DNA of 64,000 nt, from assembly GCF_000585335.1 (NCBI RefSeq), contig NZ_KK073872.1:593501-657500 (forward strand). Direction: 5' to 3'. Made by a program: the position numbers and the translations under genes. A model generated the notes under the pieces. The model did not search any database, had not been told where the DNA came from, and saw nothing but the letters and a program-made list of their open reading frames with translations. Shown here one piece after another: positions 33,468-41,325 of this stretch (its first letter is position 1; each line of letters opens with the position of its first letter). This stretch comes from Cloacibacillus evryensis DSM 19522 (GTDB lineage Bacteria > Synergistota > Synergistia > Synergistales > Synergistaceae).

Positions 33468-34838
33468 ATGCTTACCAGAAAAATAATCATGGCATTTCTG
33501 ATAATATCATTCGCGGCGGGCGCCGTCGCGGCGGCACCCGCCCCAATGCCGTCCGCCGCGCCTCGCTCTGCCGATATGGCGCCTGCCGTCGACGACGCGG
33601 CGCTCGCGGCGCTGCTGGTAAAGGCCGCCGCCAACAACCCGCAGATAGCGGCGGCGGCGCAGAAAACCGCGGCCGCCGAGGCGCAGGTCTCTCAGGCTCA
33701 GGCAAAGATGGGACCGAAGGCCTCCGCCGGCATGGGCGCGCTGTGGATGCGCGACGGGATATCAAAAAATGCAGATATTCCCGGCATGGGCATGCTTAAC
33801 GTACCGATACTGGGTTCACACACATACGCGGCGGCGGTCGGCCTTACGCAGGTCATCTATGCCGGAGGCTCGCTGACGGCACAGAAACAGGCGGCGCAGC
33901 TCGCGCGCGACGCGGCGGCGGCGCAGGAGAGGCGTACCGCGCAGAGCGTGGAAAACGCCGTCTGCCGCGCCTATTACACACTGCGCTGCGCGCAGGCCAA
34001 GGAACTTGTGGCCGAAGAGGCCGTGTCGCTGTCGAAAAGCCACATGGCGCAGGCCGAAAAACTCTTAAAAGCCGGCGTCGTGGCGAAAAATGACGTCCTG
34101 CGCAGCAAAGTCGCGGTCGCCTCCGCGGAGCTGGACCTTATCCGCGCGCAGAACGGCAGCGCCGTCGCCTTCACGGCGCTGCGGCGCGCCGTAGGCGCAG
34201 ACCTCCCCGACGGACTTGCCGAGACGCGCCCTCTCAATAAAATACTTACCGCCGCGGAGGGACAGCCGCCGTACGGCGAAGCCAAAGGCGCGGCGGAACT
34301 GGCGATGGAGAGGCGCGAGGAACTGAAGGTCTACGCGCTGCTTTCCGGACAGGCGGAAAAACTCGCGCGCGCCGCGCAGGGGCAGATGCTGCCGCAGATA
34401 CTGGGCGCGGTCGGTTACTTTGCCGCCGATGATAAATTTTTCCCCAGCGAGCAGAGCGAACCGGCGGCTGCCGTCGGCCTCTACTGGAACTTCTACGACA
34501 GCGGAGAGATGCGCGCCAAGACCAACGAAGCCAAAGCCAAGGCCAAAGAGCTGCTCTTTATGCTTGACGATATGAAAAACGCTATCCGCATGGAGGTCAC
34601 GCAGGCCGATCTCAACCTGAAATCGGCACACAGCCGCCTCGTCGTAGCCGCGAGGCAGGCCGGCGAGGCGCGCGAAGATTACCGGATCGCCACGCGCCGT
34701 TACGCGGAGAGCGTCGGCACCAACCTTGACACGCTCGACGCGCGCCTCGCGCTGACGAACAGCCTCACGGAGCTGGCCACCGCGATGTACGATATCAAAA
34801 TGGCGGAGGCCGACCTGCGCTACGCGATAGGAGAATAA
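33468..34838 (+). CDS. TolC family outer-membrane efflux protein
   Basis: A 456-aa protein with a signal peptide (about residues 1-25, ending AVAAAPA) and two repeats of the outer-membrane efflux domain, seen in the Ala/Gln/Glu-rich helices (QIAAAAQKTAAAEAQVSQAQ; VTQADLNLKSAHSRLVVAARQA in part) and VGLTQVIYAGGS and VGLYWNFYDSGEMRAKT, which are the beta-strand entries. ATG 33468 follows AGGGGAAAGG. It completes a tripartite exporter, confirming an outer membrane. Confidence 0.93.
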   Translation: MLTRKIIMAFLIISFAAGAVAAAPAPMPSAAPRSADMAPAVDDAALAALLVKAAANNPQIAAAAQKTAAAEAQVSQAQAKMGPKASAGMGALWMRDGISKNADIPGMGMLNVPILGSHTYAAAVGLTQVIYAGGSLTAQKQAAQLARDAAAAQERRTAQSVENAVCRAYYTLRCAQAKELVAEEAVSLSKSHMAQAEKLLKAGVVAKNDVLRSKVAVASAELDLIRAQNGSAVAFTALRRAVGADLPDGLAETRPLNKILTAAEGQPPYGEAKGAAELAMERREELKVYALLSGQAEKLARAAQGQMLPQILGAVGYFAADDKFFPSEQSEPAAAVGLYWNFYDSGEMRAKTNEAKAKAKELLFMLDDMKNAIRMEVTQADLNLKSAHSRLVVAARQAGEAREDYRIATRRYAESVGTNLDTLDARLALTNSLTELATAMYDIKMAEADLRYAIGE

Positions 34839-34856
34839 AGAGGCCGAAAAACAACA

Positions 34857-34897
34857 AAGGATGCTGCGAAGAACGTCAAGCTCTTCGCGGCATCCTT
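34857..34897 (+). terminator. Terminator hairpin of the efflux operon
   Basis: AAGGATGCTGCGAAGA (34857-34872) pairs with TCTTCGCGGCATCCTT (34882-34897), one G-U/T pair, 9-nt loop, 18 nt after the tolC-type stop. T-tract weak. Confidence 0.7.
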
Positions 34898-34987
34898 ATA
34901 AAACATAAACAAAACGTCAGAGGTGAAAGTCCAAGCGATCGCTGCCCCCGACGCTTCGGTGATAGTTTCTTAGGCGGACTGTTTTTT

Positions 34988-35127
34988 CTACGCCCAGCCG
35001 ATAAACATGGCGATGGCGATCAGTATCATCTGGGTGAGTATCAGCAGAATGAAGAGCGGGACCATCCATTTCCACCATCTGTCAAGCTTAATGCCGGCAA
35101 GTGCGCAGAGCACCGGCGCGAAGGCCG
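34988..35127 (-). pseudogene. Orphan 3' fragment of a YfcC-type transporter gene
   Basis: Bases 34989-35127 are identical to 41327-41465, the last 139 bases of the intact transporter gene at 41326-42747 (minus strand). The fragment keeps about 46 C-terminal codons (LDRWWKWMVPLF, ending FIGWA), with stop TAG in place of TAA through a single change at 34988. Identity ends abruptly at both sides. It has no start and no 5' part, so it cannot be expressed as a protein. Either a recent partial duplication or the remnant of an old full copy kept identical by gene conversion. Confidence 0.9.
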
Positions 35128-35139
35128 ACGAGAATCCTA

Positions 35140-35395
35140 TTACGCCGAAAGCGGCATGCCGCAGCTCTGGCAGAAACGGTACTCCCCGCGCGCTTCGCCT
35201 CCCGCGCCACAGTGGCTGGTAATGAATTCCTCGTCAATATAAAACGTCGCTTCCACGGCGTCGAACCGCAGCACGCAATGTTCGGGGCCCCCGGGCCGCC
35301 AGGGGAACGTTCCTTGTACCATTCTTTCCAGAGGTTCTTTTTCACGGCTTCGCCCTCGACGAGCGTCACCGCGCACCGCCCAATATATTATATAT
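35140..35395 (-). pseudogene. Truncated, frameshifted PNPOx-like gene with C-terminal zinc ribbon
   Basis: Reading the minus strand, one frame gives RCAVTLVEGEAVKKNLWKEW. The next frame, entered near 35310, gives FPWRPGGPEHCVLRFDAVEA, then FYIDEEF, and ends with FCQSCGMPLSA and a stop at 35140. Joined, these read as the C-terminal half of a pyridoxamine 5'-phosphate oxidase-like flavin-binding protein plus a CxxC ribbon. An in-frame stop near 35388 and the missing N-terminal half show the gene is dead. It abuts the orphan transporter fragment, so this stretch is a recombination scar. The exact shift position is not fixed by eye. Confidence 0.65.
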
Positions 35396-35410
35396 ATTTC
35401 TTACGTAAAA

Positions 35411-36097
35411 CTATTTTATAAGCCGCATCGCTCTTTCAAGATGAGATATCATCGCCAGCCGCGCTTCTTCGGGTTTCTTATTTAAAATAGCGGCTATGAC
35501 TTTTTCCTGGTCGTTGATGAGATTTGTGATATCCGCTGCGGGCAGGTTGTCAAAACTTGCGTGGTGTGCGTCGATTTCGGCCTTTATTGATGAAAGCATG
35601 TGTATTAATAAAGTGTTCTTGCTCATACGGATGATCGCGTCATGGAAAGCGTAATGTATCCTGTTTTGTTCCGCGATATCGCGGTTTTCGTTGTCACGGC
35701 TCAGTCTTAAGAGATCATTCAATTCGTCAATATCGTCGTCCGTCACGCGCAGCGCCGCCCAATAGGCACTCTGCGATTCCAGTAACGTGCGTATCTCGTA
35801 TATCTCCTCTACGGAAGCGTTTTTATAGCCGATGTCTATGACTTCAAGCGACAGGATGCGGCTGACTGCGTCCTGCGCTAGGAATGTTCCCTGTCCCGGA
35901 CAGGAAGTGAGGACGTTCATCTTGTTTAAGATTTTTACCGCCTCCCTGATTGAATTCCTGCTGACAGAAAATGACGATGCAAGCTCATTTTCACTGGGTA
36001 TTTTATCGCCAGGCTTCCATGTCCCGTCTTTTATTAGCTTCAACATCTGATCCGAAATAGACTGGGTCAATGTGACCCTTGAAATTGCCTGAATCAT
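35411..36097 (-). CDS. GntR/FadR (FCD) family regulator
   Basis: A 228-aa regulator with an N-terminal GntR wHTH (about residues 8-72: ISDQMLKLIKDGTWKPGDKIPSE in part, then FSVSRNSIREAVKIL) and a C-terminal FCD ligand domain with metal-site features EIRTLLES, HYAFHDAI and H near SHLERAM. Start is the ATG at 36095-36097 behind AGGGAG; an upstream in-frame ATG at 36139 has no site. It diverges from the cyclodeaminase-DUF3798-peptidase operon and probably controls it in response to a small acid or amino acid. Confidence 0.92.
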   Translation of the reverse strand: MIQAISRVTLTQSISDQMLKLIKDGTWKPGDKIPSENELASSFSVSRNSIREAVKILNKMNVLTSCPGQGTFLAQDAVSRILSLEVIDIGYKNASVEEIYEIRTLLESQSAYWAALRVTDDDIDELNDLLRLSRDNENRDIAEQNRIHYAFHDAIIRMSKNTLLIHMLSSIKAEIDAHHASFDNLPAADITNLINDQEKVIAAILNKKPEEARLAMISHLERAMRLIK

Positions 36098-36164
36098 GGG
36101 AACACTCCCTTTTCTGTTCTTAATTTTAACATCATACAAGATTAATATAAATTATATTCAGGAA

Positions 36165-36315
36165 TTGGTCCAACGGCATTTCCAAATTTTGCAAACGGAG
36201 GCCATCTGTTGTGGTAACTTTTTACAGGAGAAAATAAATTGTAGATAATTTAATTGACATGAAGAAACACGATGCTATAATAATGGCTAAACTAATTAAA
36301 TGTAGGATAATCCTA
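36165..36315 (+). promoter_or_regulatory. Promoter and palindromes of the second DUF3798 cluster
   Basis: TTGACA (36254-36259), 16-bp spacer, TATAAT (36276-36281). Two palindromes flank it: TTGGTCCAA (36165-36173), about 70 bp before the GntR start, and TAGGATAATCCTA (36303-36315) downstream of the -10 box. Either could be the operator for the GntR protein; the second one overlies the start of the plus-strand transcript. Confidence 0.65.
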
Positions 36316-36357
36316 TAGTTAATGTGAGAGGTTTAAAAATAGAGGGAGGTAATCTTA

Positions 36358-37365
36358 ATGCCGTGCAAATTGGTCAATGCGGAGATCGTTGAAAAGTTAC
36401 TGACGATGAAAGATGCGATAACCGCGTGTGAGGAAGCGTTTTGTGATTGGGGCAACGGAGAGGTCGTCTGTCCGACAAAAATTACCCTTGAGCTTGGCGA
36501 AGACGCGGAATGGCCGCCGTACAAAAATGGCCTCAACGCGATGCCAGCATATATCCACAGCAAAAAAAGTGCGGGCATCAAATGTGTAGGCGGCTCGCTG
36601 AACAACCCGCAGTGGGGATTGCCATATATCATAGCTTTAATATTACTTTTCGATCCCGCAACGGGAATATTTCGCTGTGTGATGGACGGCGCTCAGATAA
36701 CGAATTACAGAACGGGAGCGCAGGCCGCCGTCGCCGCTAAATACATCGAGGATAAGAAAAAAATCAAGTTTGGCCTCTTCGGAGCCGGCGTACAGGGCCG
36801 TACGCAGCTGATGGCCTTCAACGAGGTCTTCGAGATCGAAGAGGTTCATCTCTATGACATAAATTCGCAGGCTGCGAAGGCGTTCGTGGAAGAGATGTCG
36901 AAAACCGTCAACACAAAATTCGTCATCAAAGAAGATCCAAAAGATGTAATGGACGATACGGATATCATCGTATCGGTGACGCACGGCAGAAATAAATTTA
37001 TTAAGAACGAATGGTTTAAAAAAGGCCAGATCATCTTCCCGATGGGTTCGTTCACCGAATGCGAGGACGAGCTTCTTTTGGGCGCCGACCATGTGATCGT
37101 GGATTCCATAGGGCAGACGATGCACAGGGGGGCGCTGAAGAGTGTCGTGGATTCCGGAAAGTTTAAGAAAGAAAATATCAGCGCGACTATCGGCGAGCTG
37201 GTATGCGGCAAAAAAGAGTACCATATTTCACCCGATGAAAAAATAGTCTGCGTACCCATCGGCACCGGTGCGATGGATGTAGCCGTCGCCACGATGATCT
37301 ACGAAAAGGCAATGGCGCAAAACTTTGGCGAGCCTTACGTTTTCAACAATGCTGTAGAAATTTAG
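36358..37365 (+). CDS. Ornithine cyclodeaminase/mu-crystallin family protein
   Basis: A 335-aa NAD(P)-dependent enzyme. The N-terminal part has LPYIIALILLFDPATG and MDGAQITNYRTGAQAAVAAKY (substrate site). The Rossmann domain begins with KFGLFGAGVQGRTQLMAF, with VHLYDINSQAAKAF after the second strand. The family covers ornithine cyclodeaminase, alanine dehydrogenase (archaeal), ketimine reductase and dehydroamino acid reductases, so the substrate is open. GGGAGG precedes ATG 36358. First gene of the cluster, which points to amino-acid or opine catabolism. Confidence 0.88.
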   Translation: MPCKLVNAEIVEKLLTMKDAITACEEAFCDWGNGEVVCPTKITLELGEDAEWPPYKNGLNAMPAYIHSKKSAGIKCVGGSLNNPQWGLPYIIALILLFDPATGIFRCVMDGAQITNYRTGAQAAVAAKYIEDKKKIKFGLFGAGVQGRTQLMAFNEVFEIEEVHLYDINSQAAKAFVEEMSKTVNTKFVIKEDPKDVMDDTDIIVSVTHGRNKFIKNEWFKKGQIIFPMGSFTECEDELLLGADHVIVDSIGQTMHRGALKSVVDSGKFKKENISATIGELVCGKKEYHISPDEKIVCVPIGTGAMDVAVATMIYEKAMAQNFGEPYVFNNAVEI

Positions 37366-37406
37366 TTTTCGGTCACGAAAAAGCATAAAAAGAATGTGGA
37401 GGGATA

Positions 37407-38600
37407 ATGATGTTTAAGTATGTGAAGGCCGGCCTGATAGCGATGACGGCGCTTTTCCTGGGGAGCGCGGCCTGCGCGGCTCCGGCGTACCATGTGGGAA
37501 TCGTCACCGGTACTCTTTCCCAGAGTGAAGATGAAATACGCGGCGCGGAATACTGCCTGAAAAAGTACGGAGATGCCTCTAAAGGCGGGATGATCAGGCA
37601 TGTCACTTATCCGGATAATTTTATGTCGGAGATGGAAACAACAATTTCGCAGATAGCTGGTCTGGCCGACGACCCGTTGCTTAAGGTCATTGTTATAAAT
37701 CAGGGTATTCCCGGCACCACGGAGGGCATCAGGAGAGTCAAGCAAAAGAGGCCCGATATAATCTGTCTCGTGGGCGAGGCTCACGAAGACCCCAACGTGA
37801 TCACCTCCGCCGCTGATATGGCGACGACGATAGATTTTATAGACAAGGGCTACCTGCTTGCCTATACAGCGAAGAAAATGGGGGCAGACACCTTTGTGCA
37901 CGTCTCATTCCCCAGACACATGAGCTATGAGAGCATCGCGCGCAGAGTCGCCATCATCAAGGCGGCATGCAAGGACCTGGGAATCAAGTTCTCCTATGAG
38001 ACCGCGCCAGACCCTACGAGCGACGTCGGCGTAGTGGGAGCGCAGCAATTTATGATCGAGAAAGTGCCGGCATGGATAAAGAAATATGGAGATAAAACGG
38101 TATTCTTTACGACCAATTACGCTCTTCACGAACCGCTGCTGCGGCAGCTCGCGAGATATGGCGGCATGTATATCGAGGCGGATAGTCCCTCGCCTCTGGT
38201 AGGTTATCCCGCCGCGTTCAGCATCGACTTGTCGAAGGAAGCCGGGAACTGGCCCGCGATATTGAAAAAAGTGGAAAGCGCGGTTATTAAGGCTGGTGGA
38301 AAAGGCCGGATGGGCACGTGGGCCTATTCCTACGGTTACGCGAATACTCTGGCGTTGGTCGATTTCGGCATGAATGTCGTTGAAAAAAAGATGAAGCTGA
38401 CGAGTAAGAAAGATTTCCTCAAATGTTTCGACCGCGCCACTCCTGGATCGAGATGGAATGGCAACTATTATACGGATCTGGGGACCGGCGTGACGAGCAA
38501 GAATCTGATGCTGATCTATCAGGATACCTATATCTTCGGCAAAGGGTTCATGGGGGTGGCGGACGTAAAAGTTCCTGAAAAATACCGTAAAATAAGATAA
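37407..38600 (+). CDS. DUF3798 family periplasmic protein, complete
   Basis: A 397-aa exported protein. A signal peptide occupies about residues 1-24 (hydrophobic core, SAACAAPAY). The mature part starts with YHVGIVTGTLSQSEDE, as in type-1 periplasmic binding proteins, and carries the same blocks as the partial copy at 1-924. GGAGGG precedes the ATG pair at 37407/37410. No ABC ATPase or permease is in this cluster, so this copy may feed the importer at 2937-6702 or another one outside the window; both options are inference. Ligand unknown. Neighbour enzymes suggest peptides or modified amino acids. Confidence 0.9.
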   Translation: MMFKYVKAGLIAMTALFLGSAACAAPAYHVGIVTGTLSQSEDEIRGAEYCLKKYGDASKGGMIRHVTYPDNFMSEMETTISQIAGLADDPLLKVIVINQGIPGTTEGIRRVKQKRPDIICLVGEAHEDPNVITSAADMATTIDFIDKGYLLAYTAKKMGADTFVHVSFPRHMSYESIARRVAIIKAACKDLGIKFSYETAPDPTSDVGVVGAQQFMIEKVPAWIKKYGDKTVFFTTNYALHEPLLRQLARYGGMYIEADSPSPLVGYPAAFSIDLSKEAGNWPAILKKVESAVIKAGGKGRMGTWAYSYGYANTLALVDFGMNVVEKKMKLTSKKDFLKCFDRATPGSRWNGNYYTDLGTGVTSKNLMLIYQDTYIFGKGFMGVADVKVPEKYRKIR

Positions 38601-38612
38601 AATTTAGTCTTG

Positions 38613-38659
38613 GGCGGACCGTTTGAAAATACTGCAAGCGGCTCCGCCGTATTTTTTTA
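38613..38659 (+). terminator. Attenuator-like hairpin between DUF3798 and M24 genes
   Basis: GGCGGA (38613-38618) can pair with TCCGCC (38643-38648), followed by GTATTTTTTTAT. The T7 run ends just before the GAGGAAG ribosome site of the peptidase. The loop is long (24 nt), so this is a weak or partial terminator. It parallels the hairpin at the same place in the first cluster. Confidence 0.45.
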
Positions 38660-38675
38660 TGAGGAAGTGATAGTT

Positions 38676-39782
38676 ATGGCAGCTTTTGGCAAGATGGAAC
38701 AGATGGTCTCTTTATTGAAAATAGCTGGCTGTGACGCGTTTTTTATCGCCCCGTCCCCTGACCTCGAATATATATGCGGATTGGATTGTCTTCCTGATGA
38801 ACGTTTTAAAGGACTGCTCGTAACGAACAAGGGCCGTTTTTTCTTTATGACGCCTAAGCTCTATCTAGAAGAGATGTCCGCAGTGGCCGGCGACCCATCT
38901 CTTTGCGAGGTATGGGAAGATCACGAAGGTTTTGTGGGGGCTTTTATCAACGGCTGTAAAAAGGCCGGACTGGAATCTGGGAAAATCGCCTTTAATGACG
39001 CCGTGAGAGCCGTGGATATGCTGAAAATATCCGCCGCGATGAAGGGGATCGTCTGCTGCGACGGAGAAGAGCTGATAAGTCCTATGCGCAGTGTCAAGAG
39101 CAAAGAAGAGATTTCCCTTTTGCAAAAAGCCGCCAAAGTCGCGGATGATACGTTGTCAGAAGTCGTTAAACACATCCGCCCTGGACTCAGCGAGCGCCAA
39201 ATTGCCGAAAAGCTCACGGAAATACATGACGACCTGGGAAAGGGCATATGCAGGCACATCAGCCATATCGTAGCGGCCGGACCCAACGCGGCGATGCCGC
39301 ACTATAATGGCTGCGACAGAATAATAGAAGATAAAGATGTCGTGCTTATAGATTTTGCAGGAAGGTACGGCGGGTATTTTTCGGATATGACGCGGACCTT
39401 CTTCATTGGCGACCCGACTGAAGAGGAAAAGAACGTCTATAGGATCGTGCTTGAGGCGCAGACGGCAGGAGAGAGGGCGATACGCTCGGGAATCAGCGCC
39501 GGGGAGGTAGACCGTATCGTGCGTAAGGTGATCGAAGAGGCGGGCTACGGAGAACGGTTTCCATACAGAGTCGGCCACGGTGTGGGAATCTCCGTTCATG
39601 AGACTCCCTTCATTAAGGCGTTCAATAAGCATATCCTGCGGCCGGGCAATGTCTTCAGCATAGAACCCGGGATATACCTGCCGGGAAAATTCGGCGTCAG
39701 GATCGAAAACCTGGTCGCCGTGGCGGACGATGGTTCCGCTCTCGTGTTGAACAAACTGCCTAAATCGATGTTGGTTCTTTGA
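38676..39782 (+). CDS. M24 family metallopeptidase (Xaa-Pro dipeptidase-like)
   Basis: A 368-aa cytoplasmic peptidase, the short two-domain form. N-terminal creatinase-like domain (FIAPSPDLEYICGLDC), then the catalytic domain with Asp in VLIDFAGRYGGYFSDMTRT (two ligands), His in RVGHGVGISVHE, Glu in FSIEPGIYL and Glu in GVRIENLV. All five metal ligands are present. ATG 38676 follows GAGGAAG; the longer frame from 38610 would run over the hairpin. It probably cleaves imported proline dipeptides or oligopeptides. Distinct from the 599-aa M24 enzyme of the first cluster. Confidence 0.92.
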   Translation: MAAFGKMEQMVSLLKIAGCDAFFIAPSPDLEYICGLDCLPDERFKGLLVTNKGRFFFMTPKLYLEEMSAVAGDPSLCEVWEDHEGFVGAFINGCKKAGLESGKIAFNDAVRAVDMLKISAAMKGIVCCDGEELISPMRSVKSKEEISLLQKAAKVADDTLSEVVKHIRPGLSERQIAEKLTEIHDDLGKGICRHISHIVAAGPNAAMPHYNGCDRIIEDKDVVLIDFAGRYGGYFSDMTRTFFIGDPTEEEKNVYRIVLEAQTAGERAIRSGISAGEVDRIVRKVIEEAGYGERFPYRVGHGVGISVHETPFIKAFNKHILRPGNVFSIEPGIYLPGKFGVRIENLVAVADDGSALVLNKLPKSMLVL

Positions 39783-39806
39783 TAAAAGGGGAGGCGAATT
39801 TGCGCT

Positions 39807-41186
39807 ATGAATGGCTGTGAGACAGGCGCCTTGAAAAAGGTCTATAAATATATAGATGAAAATATGGATCTTTATATAGACTGGCTTCTGGAAGCGGTAC
39901 GCCAGCCCAGCATATCGATGTATAACAGTGGAATGAACGAGATGGCTTCGCTTTGCGTACATTTCCTTGAAGACAAACTGGGACTGAAAACAAATATCAT
40001 CGAAACAGGCGGCTCGCCCTACATATACGCCTACCTTGACGAAGGGGCGAAAGATACGTTGGCTTTTTACAACCACTACGACGTAATGCCCGTCGAACCG
40101 CTGGAAGAATGGGAGTCCTATCCTTTTGAGCCTGTCATTCGCGACGGCAGGATATGGGGTCGGGGCACAGCTGACAACAAGGGGAGCATGTTTTCCAGGA
40201 TTTGCGCGGTTCATGCCTGCAAGCAGATATATGGCAAAATTCCTGTGAACCTAAAATTCTTTTATGACGGAGAGGAAGAGATAGGAAGCCCCCACCTTGA
40301 TGATTTTATGCTCGTAAAGGGCGGCTTGCTCGAATGCGACGGGTTTTTCTGGGAAGGCGGCAGCCGCGATCTCGAAAGGGGGCGTCCGCATATCACCTTA
40401 GGCGTAAAGGGGATCTGTAAAATAGAGTTGTCGTGCAGGACGGCAGGCCGGGATTTGCATTCGGCCAACGCCGCCATCGTTGCCAATCCTTTCTGGCGTC
40501 TCGTATGGGCGCTGGCGTCGATGAAAAATGATAAAGAAGAAATACTCATTGACGGATATGTTGATGATATCGCCCCGCTCTCGGATAAAGAACGTAAAAT
40601 AATCCACGATATGAGTTTTGACGAAGAAGCCTCGCTCAGGTCTTACGGCATCAGCTCCTTTCTGAACGGCGACAAAGGCGGCGCTTTGAAAGAAAGGCTC
40701 GTCAATTCTCCGACCATCAATATCAATGGTTTCAAAGGAACCTCCAGCGACACGGAGACAAAGACTATCCTGCCGGGAAACGCCTCAGTCTTTCTTGATT
40801 TGCGGCTGGCTGTGGGGCAAACTCCGGAAAGCGCTATGAAAAAAATCAGGAGGCATTTGGACAGGAAGGGCTTCAGCGATATCGAGGTAAAATTAAAATC
40901 ATCCTACGACCCGTTCCGCACCAGTTGCGAATCAGCGCTCATGAAAGCCGCGGTCCAATCAGCGAGAGAAATATATGGAATGGAACCCAATATCATCCTC
41001 AACGACTGGGGCAGCAGCGGTGTCTGCGCCGTATGCGGCAGGCTTGACATACCATGTGTGATGATCGGCGTCATGAACGAAGACAGCAGAGAACATGCCC
41101 CCAATGAAAACATCTACGTGGAAGATTATAACTGCGCGATAAAAATGATCGCTTCGATAATTACCAAAATACCCTGTTTGAAATAA
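39807..41186 (+). CDS. M20 family metallopeptidase (dipeptidase/deacylase type)
   Basis: A 459-aa di-zinc peptidase. Ligand motifs: FYNHYDVMPVEP (His, Asp), GRGTADNKGS (bridging Asp), FYDGEEEIGSP (catalytic Glu and ligand Glu) and a late His in REHAPNENIY. The dimerisation lid lies at about residues 205-330. The sequence resembles CNDP-type dipeptidases of the M20 clan (for example WESYPFEPVIRDGRIWGRG). ATG 39807 stands 13 nt after GGGGAGG. Last gene of the cluster. It may finish hydrolysis started by the M24 enzyme. Confidence 0.92.
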   Translation: MNGCETGALKKVYKYIDENMDLYIDWLLEAVRQPSISMYNSGMNEMASLCVHFLEDKLGLKTNIIETGGSPYIYAYLDEGAKDTLAFYNHYDVMPVEPLEEWESYPFEPVIRDGRIWGRGTADNKGSMFSRICAVHACKQIYGKIPVNLKFFYDGEEEIGSPHLDDFMLVKGGLLECDGFFWEGGSRDLERGRPHITLGVKGICKIELSCRTAGRDLHSANAAIVANPFWRLVWALASMKNDKEEILIDGYVDDIAPLSDKERKIIHDMSFDEEASLRSYGISSFLNGDKGGALKERLVNSPTININGFKGTSSDTETKTILPGNASVFLDLRLAVGQTPESAMKKIRRHLDRKGFSDIEVKLKSSYDPFRTSCESALMKAAVQSAREIYGMEPNIILNDWGSSGVCAVCGRLDIPCVMIGVMNEDSREHAPNENIYVEDYNCAIKMIASIITKIPCLK

Positions 41187-41256
41187 ACCGCCATGCGGCC
41201 GGTGTTTGTTACAAGAAAGGACCTCTATGCATAGCCGGGAGGTTTCTTAGAAATTG

Positions 41257-41293
41257 AGTAGGAGGCCTCCCATTATTTGAGAGGCCTCCTACT
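41257..41293. terminator. Bidirectional terminator between convergent operons
   Basis: Perfect 13-bp stem AGTAGGAGGCCTC (41257-41269) / GAGGCCTCCTACT (41281-41293), 11-nt loop. It sits between the M20 gene (plus) and the transporter gene (minus), with TTGATCTGTATTTTTG after it on the plus side. Confidence 0.8.
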
Positions 41294-41325
41294 TGATCTG
41301 TATTTTTGTGTATGGAGGTTTTACG

